DNA of 6,258 nucleotides from contig JAUVIT010000120.1 of NCBI GenBank assembly GCA_030592605.1, positions 1-6,258 on the forward strand, in the 5' to 3' direction. The notes below the pieces were generated by a model, which had not been told where the DNA came from, ran no database searches, and saw nothing but the letters and a program-made list of their open reading frames with translations. Below, piece by piece: positions 1 through 6,169 of this stretch (its first letter is position 1; every line of letters starts with the position of its first letter). Made by a program: the position numbers and the translations under genes. Source of the DNA: Bacteroidota bacterium. Its GTDB lineage: Bacteria > Bacteroidota > Bacteroidia > Bacteroidales > GCA-2748055.

Positions 1-1886
1 TATCCCCCCGCAAAGATGTGTTGGAAATAGTTGGATTTATAACGGGGAATAATTTCATCAATCAGCCCGATCCGTTTCATGGAAGCTTCCTCAAAATCAT
101 TGGCCACGATTCCACTTGCATTCGTCAGGGTATGGAAATCCATATCCAGGATCGATGCGGCTGTATATTCAAGGGTTACAAAGCCCTGGTTGAACTTGCT
201 GGCAGCTTCCAGTTTTGCAATAAGCTCATCCGGAATCACCTCACCAGTCTGATAGTGCTTGGCATAAGTTTTAAGCACATCAGGATGTGCACACCAGTTC
301 TCCATAATCTGTGATGGTAGCTCAACAAAATCAGTGGCAACAGAGGTGCCGGAGACAGCCAGGTATTCACATTTGGTAAGCATGGAGTGAAGCGCGTGTC
401 CGAATTCATGAAAGAAAGTAAGAGTTTCATCAAAACTGAGCAGGGCAGGCCTGTCACCTGTGGGTCTTGTAAAGTTCATTACTATCAGGTGTACTGGTGT
501 CACCTGTACACCATCTTTGATATGGGCCCTGCGTATGCTGGTACTCCAGGCACCACCTCTTTTTCCTGGTCTCGGGTGGAAGTCCATGTAGAGGATTCCC
601 AGGTGTGAACCATCAGCTTCTTTGACCTCGTAGGGCATCACCTCTTCGTGATAGGCTGGGAGATCATTGCGGGGTTCAAAGGTAAGTCCGTAAAGCTTAT
701 TGACCACATCAAATACACCACCTTTCACGTCTTCCAGGCTTAAGTAGGTTCTAAGCTCCTCTTCATCAAGGTCGTACTTCTCCTGGCGAATCTTTTCAGC
801 ATAGTACCACCAGTCCCAGGAAGCCAATTGAAAATCTCCACCTTCCTGATCGATCATCTTTTGCATCATGTCTGCCTCTTCTCTGGCTTTATCCAGTGCA
901 GGCTCCCATACCTGCATAAGCAGGTCATACACATTCTTCGCTTTTTTGGCCATGCGTTCTTCGAGAACAAATGCCGCGTGGGTCTCATAACCCAGGAGAT
1001 TGGCGCGTTCGATCCTGAGTTCCAGGATCTCTGAAATCAGCTTATTATTGTCGTATTCGTTCCCATTATTGCTACGCATAAACATAGCTCTGTAGATTTC
1101 TTCTCTCAGGCCCCTGTTTTCAGCATACTGGAGGAAGGGGATCCAGCTTGGCTTATGGAGGGTAAATACCCACTTGCCATCGTAACCCGCTGCCATGGAT
1201 GCATCAGAAGCAGCAGAACGAACCGATTCGGGCAATCCTGCCAGATCTTCCTCGTTTTCGATAATCAGTTGGTATGAGTTGGTTTCCTTCAGCAGGTTGT
1301 CTCCGAACTGCATGGTCAGCATGGAGAGCTTCTTATCGATCTCTTTGATCCTCTCTCTGGCCTCACCTTCCAGGTTGGCGCCTCCTCTAACAAAGCGGCG
1401 GTGGGTTTTTTCCAGGACCATGGCCTGCTCAATCGAGAGATCCAGGGCTTCCTTTTCTACATAGAGGACCTTGACTCTTTCAAACAGCCCCGGGTTCAGG
1501 CTGATGCTGCTACTATGGGCAGTAAGAACCGGCTGAATCACTCTGGCGATGGAGTCCAGTTCATCATTGGTCTCAGCCGAGCGAAGCCTGAAAAATACGC
1601 CATTTACCTTGCTAAGAACCTCTCCACTTTTATCCAGTGTTTCAATAGTATTTTTGAATGTAGCTTTATCGCTATTGTTTACGATGGCTTCTATTTCTGC
1701 CTTTTGCAGTTTCATCCCCTCCTCAAAAGCAGGTATGAAGTGCTCGTTCTCAATAAGATCAAATGGGGGTACCCCGAATGGGGTTGTATATTCTGTCAGG
1801 AATGGATTCATGGGTTCTGTTTTTTCTGTGTTGCACCCGGACAGGATGACTGTTCCAAGCAGCAAAGCTACAATCAGTTTTTTCAC
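1..1886 (-). CDS. dcp: M3-family peptidyl-dipeptidase, Dcp-like lipoprotein (C-terminus cut by window edge)
   Basis: This is a zinc metallopeptidase of family M3A, which cleaves oligopeptides; Dcp members release C-terminal dipeptides. I read 628 residues in frame with no interruption. The start is GTG at 1884-1886, because it gives a lipoprotein signal peptide (VKKLIVALLLGTVILSGC, lipobox LSGC, Cys18); an ATG start at 1811 would remove it. The Dcp-like N-terminal motif GVPPFDLIENEHF lies at residues 38-50. The zinc site is HEFGH at 493-497 (bases 396-410), with the third ligand Glu522 in VELPSQIMENW, 29 residues after the first His as the family requires. The sequence ends in HIFAGG, just before a substrate-binding Tyr; the HIxAxGY spacing resembles Dcp rather than thimet oligopeptidase. 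About 60-70 residues are missing beyond base 1. The product is probably lipid-anchored and faces the periplasm. A terminator upstream separates it from groES, so it needs its own promoter within 1887-1944, where I see no convincing motif. Confidence 0.96.
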   Translation of the reverse strand, partial: MKKLIVALLLGTVILSGCNTEKTEPMNPFLTEYTTPFGVPPFDLIENEHFIPAFEEGMKLQKAEIEAIVNNSDKATFKNTIETLDKSGEVLSKVNGVFFRLRSAETNDELDSIARVIQPVLTAHSSSISLNPGLFERVKVLYVEKEALDLSIEQAMVLEKTHRRFVRGGANLEGEARERIKEIDKKLSMLTMQFGDNLLKETNSYQLIIENEEDLAGLPESVRSAASDASMAAGYDGKWVFTLHKPSWIPFLQYAENRGLREEIYRAMFMRSNNGNEYDNNKLISEILELRIERANLLGYETHAAFVLEERMAKKAKNVYDLLMQVWEPALDKAREEADMMQKMIDQEGGDFQLASWDWWYYAEKIRQEKYDLDEEELRTYLSLEDVKGGVFDVVNKLYGLTFEPRNDLPAYHEEVMPYEVKEADGSHLGILYMDFHPRPGKRGGAWSTSIRRAHIKDGVQVTPVHLIVMNFTRPTGDRPALLSFDETLTFFHEFGHALHSMLTKCEYLAVSGTSVATDFVELPSQIMENWCAHPDVLKTYAKHYQTGEVIPDELIAKLEAASKFNQGFVTLEYTAASILDMDFHTLTNASGIVANDFEEASMKRIGLIDEIIPRYKSNYFQHIFAGG

Positions 1887-1944
1887 AATGTGGGTTTTAA
1901 GGATGAATAAATGATGGGTGCAAGATAGGACTTAAGTGGAGGAT

Positions 1945-1981
1945 AAAAAAGAAGGGCTGCTATGTCGAGTAGCAGCCCTTC
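1945..1981 (-). terminator. Rho-independent terminator after the groES gene
   Basis: A perfect 12-bp stem pairs 1951-1962 with 1970-1981 around the 7-nt loop 1963-1969 (stem core AAGGGCTGCTA). Read on the minus strand, the stem is followed by a run of six U (plus-strand A run 1945-1950). On the plus strand no T run follows, so it works in one direction only. It lies about 60 nt past the groES stop codon, ends the five-gene series and insulates the M3 peptidase gene. Confidence 0.93.
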
Positions 1982-2040
1982 GGCAGAAACCTAAAGATCT
2001 TGATAATGGTAAAAGTGCCTACAGCCGGTCAGGCGCGATA

Positions 2041-2322
2041 TTAAATCTTGTCTGTTTCAACAATCCTTCCGAGGATATCGGCATAAGGCATCATCAGGTA
2101 ATCTTTTCCGTCGAATTCCAGTTCAGTGCCTGAAAAATTCTTATAAAAAACCACGTCGCCTACTGAAATCTCAGGATCTTCGATCCCGCTGATAGCCAGA
2201 ACTTTTGCGAATTGAGGTTTCTCTTGAACGGTGTCAGGAATGATGATTCCCGAAGCTGTTTTCTCTTCTTTTGCTTCAATCTCGAGAAGCACATGTTGAT
2301 TGATTGGCTGTAACTCTTTCAT
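2041..2322 (-). CDS. groES: GroES-like co-chaperonin (Cpn10), stand-alone and with a shortened roof segment
   Basis: This 93-residue protein belongs to the Cpn10 family, whose heptameric rings cap the GroEL folding chamber in the cytosol. The mobile loop that contacts GroEL is present, with SGIIIPDT at residues 24-31. The core strands VGDVVFYKNFSGTELEFDGKDYLMM (split here between VGDVVFY and the rest) and the ending ADILGRIVE are typical. Two things are unusual. The usual PLxDRV at the N-terminus reads PINQHV, and the stretch between VLA and VGD is about 10 residues against 18 in E. coli GroES, so most of the roof beta-hairpin is missing. No groEL follows; a terminator does. I infer a paralogue, with the housekeeping groES-groEL pair elsewhere. 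It starts 35 nt after the thioredoxin-glutaredoxin gene and is probably co-transcribed with it. The leader AAATTAAAGTAAA has no Shine-Dalgarno sequence. The family is certain; the role as a paralogue is inference. Confidence 0.93.
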   Translation of the reverse strand: MKELQPINQHVLLEIEAKEEKTASGIIIPDTVQEKPQFAKVLAISGIEDPEISVGDVVFYKNFSGTELEFDGKDYLMMPYADILGRIVETDKI

Positions 2323-2357
2323 TTTACTTTAATTTAGGTTTACTATAAGCGTCGAAC

Positions 2358-2939
2358 TTATTTTATTTCGAGCAGCTGATTGATTCGGGTCTTGTCAAAA
2401 CCCACAATCATCTGTCCGTTTATCTCTGTCTGGGGAACCCCTTGCTGACCACTTCTTTTAACCATTGCCTCAGCTGCCGAAGGTTCAGCTGCCACATTGA
2501 TTTCCCTGTATCTGACCTGCTGCTGATCCAGGTAGGTTTTAAGGGTAGTGCACCAGCTGCAGCTTGGCGTAGTGTAAACAGTAACCTGCTTACTCTTTCC
2601 AGCCTCACCACTTGCTTGTCTTCCTATTTCACGGCCCGATAAAATGGATCTGTAGGCCGATTCGCTCTGGCACCCTTTAATGATATTTACCAATTTGCCA
2701 TTCTCAAAAATAGCCAAACTTGGAGCTGTGCTTATTTCCAGGCGTTCGTGGATATCACGTACACTGGTCACATCTGCTGTGAAAAGATTATGCGATTCCC
2801 CTGCATTTATATTTTGTAGTCTTTCCAGTGCACACTCGCTCTGGTTAGCACCATTTTTATACAGCAGCAAAAAGGCTTTCTCTTTGGTGGATATTCCCGA
2901 TTCCAGGTCTTTGTATGAGTTTACTGATGTTATTTTCAT
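2358..2939 (-). CDS. Thioredoxin-like / glutaredoxin (YruB-like) two-domain fusion protein
   Basis: This 193-residue protein carries two thioredoxin-fold domains and no signal peptide, so it is probably cytosolic. Domain 1 (about 1-100) has the thioredoxin layout: the strand FLLLYKNG, a cis-proline motif TAPSLAIFENGK at 71-82 and a closing strand. Its active site is degenerate: where CxxC should be there is Gln-Ser-Glu-Cys (33-36), so only the second Cys remains; Cys90 is also present. Domain 2 (about 117-193) is a glutaredoxin with an intact CSWC at 127-130, the cis-proline motif GVPQ at 167-170 and the ending GQMIVGFDKTRINQLL, which resembles the YruB/NrdH-like group. A short polar linker (about 101-117) joins them. 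Domain 2 should carry out dithiol-disulfide exchange; domain 1 may bind substrate or a partner, or act as a monothiol. The gene begins 50 nt after the regulator gene and ends 35 nt before groES. The natural electron donor cannot be read from the sequence. Confidence 0.9.
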   Translation of the reverse strand: MKITSVNSYKDLESGISTKEKAFLLLYKNGANQSECALERLQNINAGESHNLFTADVTSVRDIHERLEISTAPSLAIFENGKLVNIIKGCQSESAYRSILSGREIGRQASGEAGKSKQVTVYTTPSCSWCTTLKTYLDQQQVRYREINVAAEPSAAEAMVKRSGQQGVPQTEINGQMIVGFDKTRINQLLEIK

Positions 2940-2945
2940 CGTTTT

Positions 2946-2968
2946 TTGTACAAGATTTACTGGTACAA
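2946..2968. promoter_or_regulatory. Tandem TKGTACAA motifs before the thioredoxin-glutaredoxin gene
   Basis: TTGTACAA (2946-2953, a perfect palindrome) is followed 7 nt later by TGGTACAA (2961-2968) in the 50-nt gap between the regulator gene and the thioredoxin-glutaredoxin start. The same TTGTACAA occurs in the intergenic region upstream of the operon (6193-6200). This may be a regulator site; no clear -33/-7 promoter accompanies it. Confidence 0.3.
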
Positions 2969-2989
2969 AGAAACAAACGAAATGTGGAG

Positions 2990-3640
2990 CTATCTGTAAC
3001 TTTTGTCACATAAGGGGGAGTAATCAATTCGGTTGCGGGAAAGAGTGATAAGCCCTTTCTTTTCCATCTGTTTTAAGAGCCTGGAGATGACCTCTCTGGA
3101 GCTGTTTAAAGCCAGGGCCACATCCTGGTGTGAACCTTCAAATATCATGGAGCCGGAGGAACGGTAGCGATCGGTGAAGAATTTCTCAAGGCGTTCATCC
3201 ATTTTTAGAAAGGCAATGCTGTCCAGGGCTTTGAGCAGCTCATCGAAGCGCAGCTGCATGGAGTGCATCACATACTCTTTCCAGGTCTGGTACTTGGTCA
3301 TCCAGCTGTCGAGCAACTCCACCGGTACAGCGATGGCAGTGGTCTTCTCTTCGGCAATGGCTTTGACCCTGCTGCGGGTCCGGTCCATACAACAGATCAG
3401 CGAAACGGTGCAAACCTCACCGGGCCGAAGGTAATAGAGCAGTAGTTCTTTGCCCTCTTCATCCGTCCTGCATACCTTGATCAATCCGGAGAGCACAATG
3501 GGAAAGGACCTGATAAACTGATCCTCCCGGATCAACTCCTCCTGGACTTCAAATTCTTTGTATGTGCCTGATTCGCTGATGGCTGACCTGAGTCCCGATT
3601 CAAAAAAGGGAAAACGCTTCTTTACAATCTCCTCTACCAT
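2990..3640 (-). CDS. Crp/Fnr-family transcriptional regulator
   Basis: This is a one-component regulator with an N-terminal cyclic-nucleotide-binding-like domain (about 1-110), a dimer helix and a C-terminal winged helix-turn-helix (about 165-200). I chose ATG 3640 (216 residues, beginning MVEEIVKKRFPFFE), 10 nt after the preceding stop, because homologues usually begin just before this segment. ATG 3682 would add 14 residues and overlap the upstream gene by 32 nt. The pocket contains LRPGE, but the phosphate-binding segment is changed (RTRSRVKA against RSAxVxA) and about three residues longer, so cAMP binding is doubtful. Cys57, 77, 83 and 84 cluster there, which suggests thiol, haem, metal or redox sensing. 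The recognition helix has Glu183, Ser186 and Arg187 (REVISRLL), the ExxSR pattern of FNR; there is no N-terminal FNR-type iron-sulfur cysteine set. It may regulate its own operon. The family is sure; the signal is unknown. Confidence 0.93.
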   Translation of the reverse strand: MVEEIVKKRFPFFESGLRSAISESGTYKEFEVQEELIREDQFIRSFPIVLSGLIKVCRTDEEGKELLLYYLRPGEVCTVSLICCMDRTRSRVKAIAEEKTTAIAVPVELLDSWMTKYQTWKEYVMHSMQLRFDELLKALDSIAFLKMDERLEKFFTDRYRSSGSMIFEGSHQDVALALNSSREVISRLLKQMEKKGLITLSRNRIDYSPLCDKSYR

Positions 3641-3650
3641 TATCCAATTT

Positions 3651-4064
3651 TTACTTATAAGGCCTTCTACTTCTGATGGCACCTGTACCGGGATCTGAAG
3701 GGGTGGATCGCTTTCTTTGCAGAAATCTTCCGTAAAACATCACCAGGATTCCGGCAATAAAAGGGGAGTAGATAAGCAGTGCCGGCATGTTCTCTAAAAT
3801 AATGCCCGTATTATAAGCGATGGTGAGGATTAAACCGATCACAGCCAGGATCAATCCGAACCGGTACCACTGCTGGGCCCGGTTCGGATCTCCCTGCTTC
3901 ATTGTTTCACTGAGAACCCTCTCGTCCACCTGGCGGATCAGATCTTTGACCTCTATCTCGCTCATGCCGGATTCTTCAAGTTCATTACGGATTGAGGAAT
4001 AGCTCTTCCCCTCCATCTTCTCCCTGGCCAGCTCTTCAATCCTGCTTTCACTGCCTGTACTCAT
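3651..4064 (-). CDS. Small two-helix membrane protein of unknown function
   Basis: I do not recognise a named family. The 137 residues divide into three parts. Residues 1-65 are charged and helical (REKMEGKSYSSIRNELEESG, then EIEVKDLIRQVDERV), suggesting a small soluble or coiled-coil region. Residues 68-89 (FGLILAVIGLILTIAYNTGIIL) and 94-114 (PALLIYSPFIAGILVMFYGRFL) are two hydrophobic segments joined by a very short turn, that is, a membrane hairpin. The tail (115-137) is basic (QRKRS, RSRRPYK). By the positive-inside rule both ends should face the cytoplasm. The start ATG 4064 lies 6 nt after the S9 peptidase stop, and the gene ends just before the regulator, so co-expression with both is very likely. 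A membrane anchor or signal transmitter for its neighbours is possible but only inferred from position. Confidence 0.8.
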   Translation of the reverse strand: MSTGSESRIEELAREKMEGKSYSSIRNELEESGMSEIEVKDLIRQVDERVLSETMKQGDPNRAQQWYRFGLILAVIGLILTIAYNTGIILENMPALLIYSPFIAGILVMFYGRFLQRKRSTPSDPGTGAIRSRRPYK

Positions 4065-4070
4065 ATGCGC

Positions 4071-5969
4071 TTACTCTTCTTCCACACCCTTTAAATATTT
4101 ATCCAGGAAGACCAGGATTTGACCGTAACCTTTGATCTGGTTTTCCTTCTTCACGAAGCCGTGACCTTCATCATCAAAAATAACATATTCCACCGGAACT
4201 CCATTTTCTTTTACGCCGGCAACAATCTCATCCGACTCCACCTGCAGCACCCGCGGATCATTGGCTCCCTGTAACACCATCAATGGTTTGGTCACGTTGT
4301 GAGCATGGAACAGGGGACTAATTTCATAGAGCCGTACAGAATCATCGGTAAAGGGATCACCAAGTTCATCGTAAAGAGCAGTCCTGAAGGATTCCCAGTA
4401 AGGTGGTATGGATTTCAGGGTCCTGAGCCAGTTGGTCACTCCAAAGAGATTGACTCCCACATCAAACTCATCGGGTTGAAAGGTGAGAGCAGCCATGACC
4501 ATATAGCCTCCGTAAGAACCTCCAGCGATCCCTACCTTGTCCATGTCTATGTATCCCAGGCCTGACAAGAAATCTTTTCCTTTCACACAATCCATCAGGT
4601 CATCTTCGCCATGACGCTGATTATCCAGGTTGTAAAAGGTCTTCCCATATCCGGAGCTACCCCTGTTGTTTACTGCAAGAATGGCATAACCATGGTTTAC
4701 ATAGTACTGGATCAGGCTGCTGAAACCCATCCGGCTTTGTCCTCCTGGTCCTCCATGGATCCATAGCAGGGCCGGGACCTGGTTTTTCTTAGTGGCCTGG
4801 TGGGGCTTATAAAGAATGGCGGGGATTTCCAGACCATCGTAGGAGGGATAGCGGATCACCTCTCCGGCCACCAGGTCTGCCTCGTTAATCTCTTTGTTAA
4901 GGGAGTGTGTTAAACGCGTGAAGTCGTTCTCGCCAAATTGATGCATATAGAGATCACCCGGAGAAGTAGGACTGCCAGCTGCCAGGCGAATCAGCTTCTC
5001 TGAGCGCGAAATCGAAACCCCTGAAATATCTCTGTTTCCAAAATCTGGCATGGAGACCTCTTCTCCCGAAGCTGTATCAAAAACTTTTACCACGGTTTTG
5101 GCATCCTCGTTAATGCCAATGACCTGGTATTTTGCATTAAAGGAGAAATAGGCATAGGAGACATCCCAGTCAGCTTCGTAAACCTTAAGCTTTTCCCCTG
5201 TCTCGATATGGTAGGAAGAGAGATAGGTAAACTCATTATCCTCATTGCTTAGGTAATAGAGATATTGATCATCCAGTGAGAAGTCGGCCGGGGAATAGGT
5301 GGCATCTCCTTCGTGCTCCGAGATATGTTTGATCTCACCCGAATTGAGATCCAGCAAGTACATCTCGTTGTTGGATGTGGTAAGGTCCCGGGTCAGTGCC
5401 AGGAATCTTCCGGTATTGGAGAAGCCCGCAGGGCTCAGGTTCTCTGTGTTCTCATAAATCATGACCGGCTCGAAATTCTCCAGATCCATTTTATACACAT
5501 CGAAAAAACGGGGATCCCGCTTGTTGGAGATCAGATAGAGGTATTTGAAATCTCGGGTCCAGCCTCCAAATTGGGAGGTGGCTCCTTCCCAGGGGGTCAG
5601 GTCCGAGACAGTACCATCCGGCTCCTGCATATAGAGATGATTGTTCTCGTCACCCCCTTTATCAGCAGAATAGAGAAAACGGTCATCTTCAGGAAAATAG
5701 GACTCAGCAAAGAAGGATTCTTCTTCCGAAAAAGTGAGTTGCTGTTCACCTGAACCATCCACGTTAAGTGCATAGACATTGTAAATGCCACTCTGGTTAC
5801 TGCTAACCAGTAGCCTGCTTTCATCGGCAGAGAAACTTCCTCCTCCGATGGAGAGGTTGTCGTAAAACTGTTCGATGGTGTACCTGTTGACCTCAATAGG
5901 TTTTTCAGTACAGCTCACCATGAAGGCCATAATCATGGCCAGAATCATTAAGCCCGAAATTTTTTTCAT
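4071..5969 (-). CDS. S9-family (prolyl oligopeptidase-type) serine peptidase, lipoprotein
   Basis: This 632-residue protein is a serine peptidase of clan SC, family S9, which cleaves short peptides. The start gives MKKISGLMILAMIMAFMVSC, a lipoprotein signal with a slightly irregular lipobox (MVSC, Cys20), so the mature enzyme is probably lipid-anchored in the envelope. Residues about 45-360 form a beta-propeller; I can pick out seven PD40-like blades starting near 47, 93, 135, 183, 230, 276 and 320. The alpha/beta-hydrolase domain follows (about 375-628): HGGPGG at 405-410, NNRGSSGYG at 434-442, the nucleophile Ser485 in GGSYGG, Asp571 in GANDPRV and His603 in EGHGF. The triad is complete and the length is normal for the acylaminoacyl-peptidase-like group. 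Exact specificity cannot be read. It is the first gene of the probable operon; a good promoter and a palindrome lie directly upstream. Confidence 0.96.
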   Translation of the reverse strand: MKKISGLMILAMIMAFMVSCTEKPIEVNRYTIEQFYDNLSIGGGSFSADESRLLVSSNQSGIYNVYALNVDGSGEQQLTFSEEESFFAESYFPEDDRFLYSADKGGDENNHLYMQEPDGTVSDLTPWEGATSQFGGWTRDFKYLYLISNKRDPRFFDVYKMDLENFEPVMIYENTENLSPAGFSNTGRFLALTRDLTTSNNEMYLLDLNSGEIKHISEHEGDATYSPADFSLDDQYLYYLSNEDNEFTYLSSYHIETGEKLKVYEADWDVSYAYFSFNAKYQVIGINEDAKTVVKVFDTASGEEVSMPDFGNRDISGVSISRSEKLIRLAAGSPTSPGDLYMHQFGENDFTRLTHSLNKEINEADLVAGEVIRYPSYDGLEIPAILYKPHQATKKNQVPALLWIHGGPGGQSRMGFSSLIQYYVNHGYAILAVNNRGSSGYGKTFYNLDNQRHGEDDLMDCVKGKDFLSGLGYIDMDKVGIAGGSYGGYMVMAALTFQPDEFDVGVNLFGVTNWLRTLKSIPPYWESFRTALYDELGDPFTDDSVRLYEISPLFHAHNVTKPLMVLQGANDPRVLQVESDEIVAGVKENGVPVEYVIFDDEGHGFVKKENQIKGYGQILVFLDKYLKGVEEE

Positions 5970-5970
5970 G

Positions 5971-5986
5971 AATCAAGGTTTTGATT
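5971..5986. promoter_or_regulatory. Perfect palindrome between promoter and first start codon of the operon
   Basis: AATCAA-GGTT-TTGATT is a perfect 6-bp inverted repeat with a 4-nt spacer. It ends one base before the S9 peptidase start codon and begins about 8 nt past the -7 element, so it covers the expected transcription start and the very short leader. It could be a repressor operator or a small leader hairpin that affects ribosome access. The half-sites face the opposite way to an FNR box (TTGAT-N4-ATCAA), so FNR-type binding should not be assumed. Confidence 0.45.
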
Positions 5987-5993
5987 GGATATA

Positions 5994-6025
5994 TAAAGTT
6001 AGTGTAGCTTATTTAGAAAGTCAAT
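5994..6025 (-). promoter_or_regulatory. Bacteroidota-type promoter for the S9 peptidase operon
   Basis: On the minus strand, TAACTTTA (5994-6001) matches the Bacteroidota -7 consensus TAnnTTTG at all but the last base. ATTG (6022-6025) stands for the -33 TTTG, with 20 nt between the elements, close to the known spacing. Transcription would start near 5987, giving a leader of under 20 nt. This is the best promoter-like sequence I see in the window. Confidence 0.55.
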
Positions 6026-6072
6026 CCGAACATCCTTGTTGGACATACCCCATTATTGAGCTACATCGGATT
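6023..6072. repeat. 7-bp inverted repeat spanning the -33 region
   Basis: AATCCGA (6023-6029) and TCGGATT (6066-6072) are perfect inverted copies 36 nt apart. The left arm overlaps the proposed -33 element. It could be a spaced pair of operator half-sites; a chance match is also possible at this length. Confidence 0.3.
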
Positions 6073-6124
6073 ACATGCTAGGTTACTGTCAGGCCTCCTA
6101 CCTATCCCATTTTCGGTTTTTTGC

Positions 6125-6163
6125 AAGTCACTGGGTAGTGACTTCTTCACAGAGCGGTGACTT
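6125..6163. repeat. Short hairpin plus a third copy of its arm
   Basis: AAGTCACT (6125-6132) and AGTGACTT (6137-6144) form a perfect 8-bp stem with the 4-nt loop GGGT. The word GTGACTT recurs at 6157-6163, 19 nt after its first copy, and GAAGTCA appears again at the right edge (6252-6258). The T run (6117-6122) lies before the stem on the plus strand, so it is not a normal terminator in either direction. Function unknown. Confidence 0.45.
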
Positions 6164-6169
6164 ATGAAT

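Noticed and set aside
1401..1910. A 169-codon open frame on the plus strand
   Set aside because: It lies opposite the intact M3 peptidase frame, whose zinc motif and lipoprotein signal are convincing. Its translation shows no family features.
1887..1944. Promoter of the M3 peptidase gene
   Set aside because: A promoter must exist after the terminator, but the best candidate (TATCTTG on the minus strand) lacks a TTTG-type -33 partner at a normal distance.
2940..2989. Separate -33/-7 promoter for the thioredoxin-glutaredoxin gene
   Set aside because: TTTG and a TAAATCTTG-like word are present on the minus strand but only 14 nt apart, short of the usual spacing near 20.
2680..3048. A 122-codon open frame on the plus strand
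   Set aside because: It is antisense to the thioredoxin-glutaredoxin gene and crosses its promoter gap; it is low in complexity with no recognisable domain.
5313..5753. A 146-codon open frame on the plus strand
   Set aside because: It is antisense to the propeller domain of the S9 peptidase, which reads without interruption; no motif or start context supports it.
5971..5986. FNR box upstream of the operon
   Set aside because: The half-sites face the wrong way (AATCAA-N4-TTGATT instead of TTGAT-N4-ATCAA), so I list it only as a palindrome.
6117..6144. Rho-independent terminator at the hairpin in the upstream intergenic region
   Set aside because: No T run follows the stem on either strand; the only T run precedes it on the plus strand.
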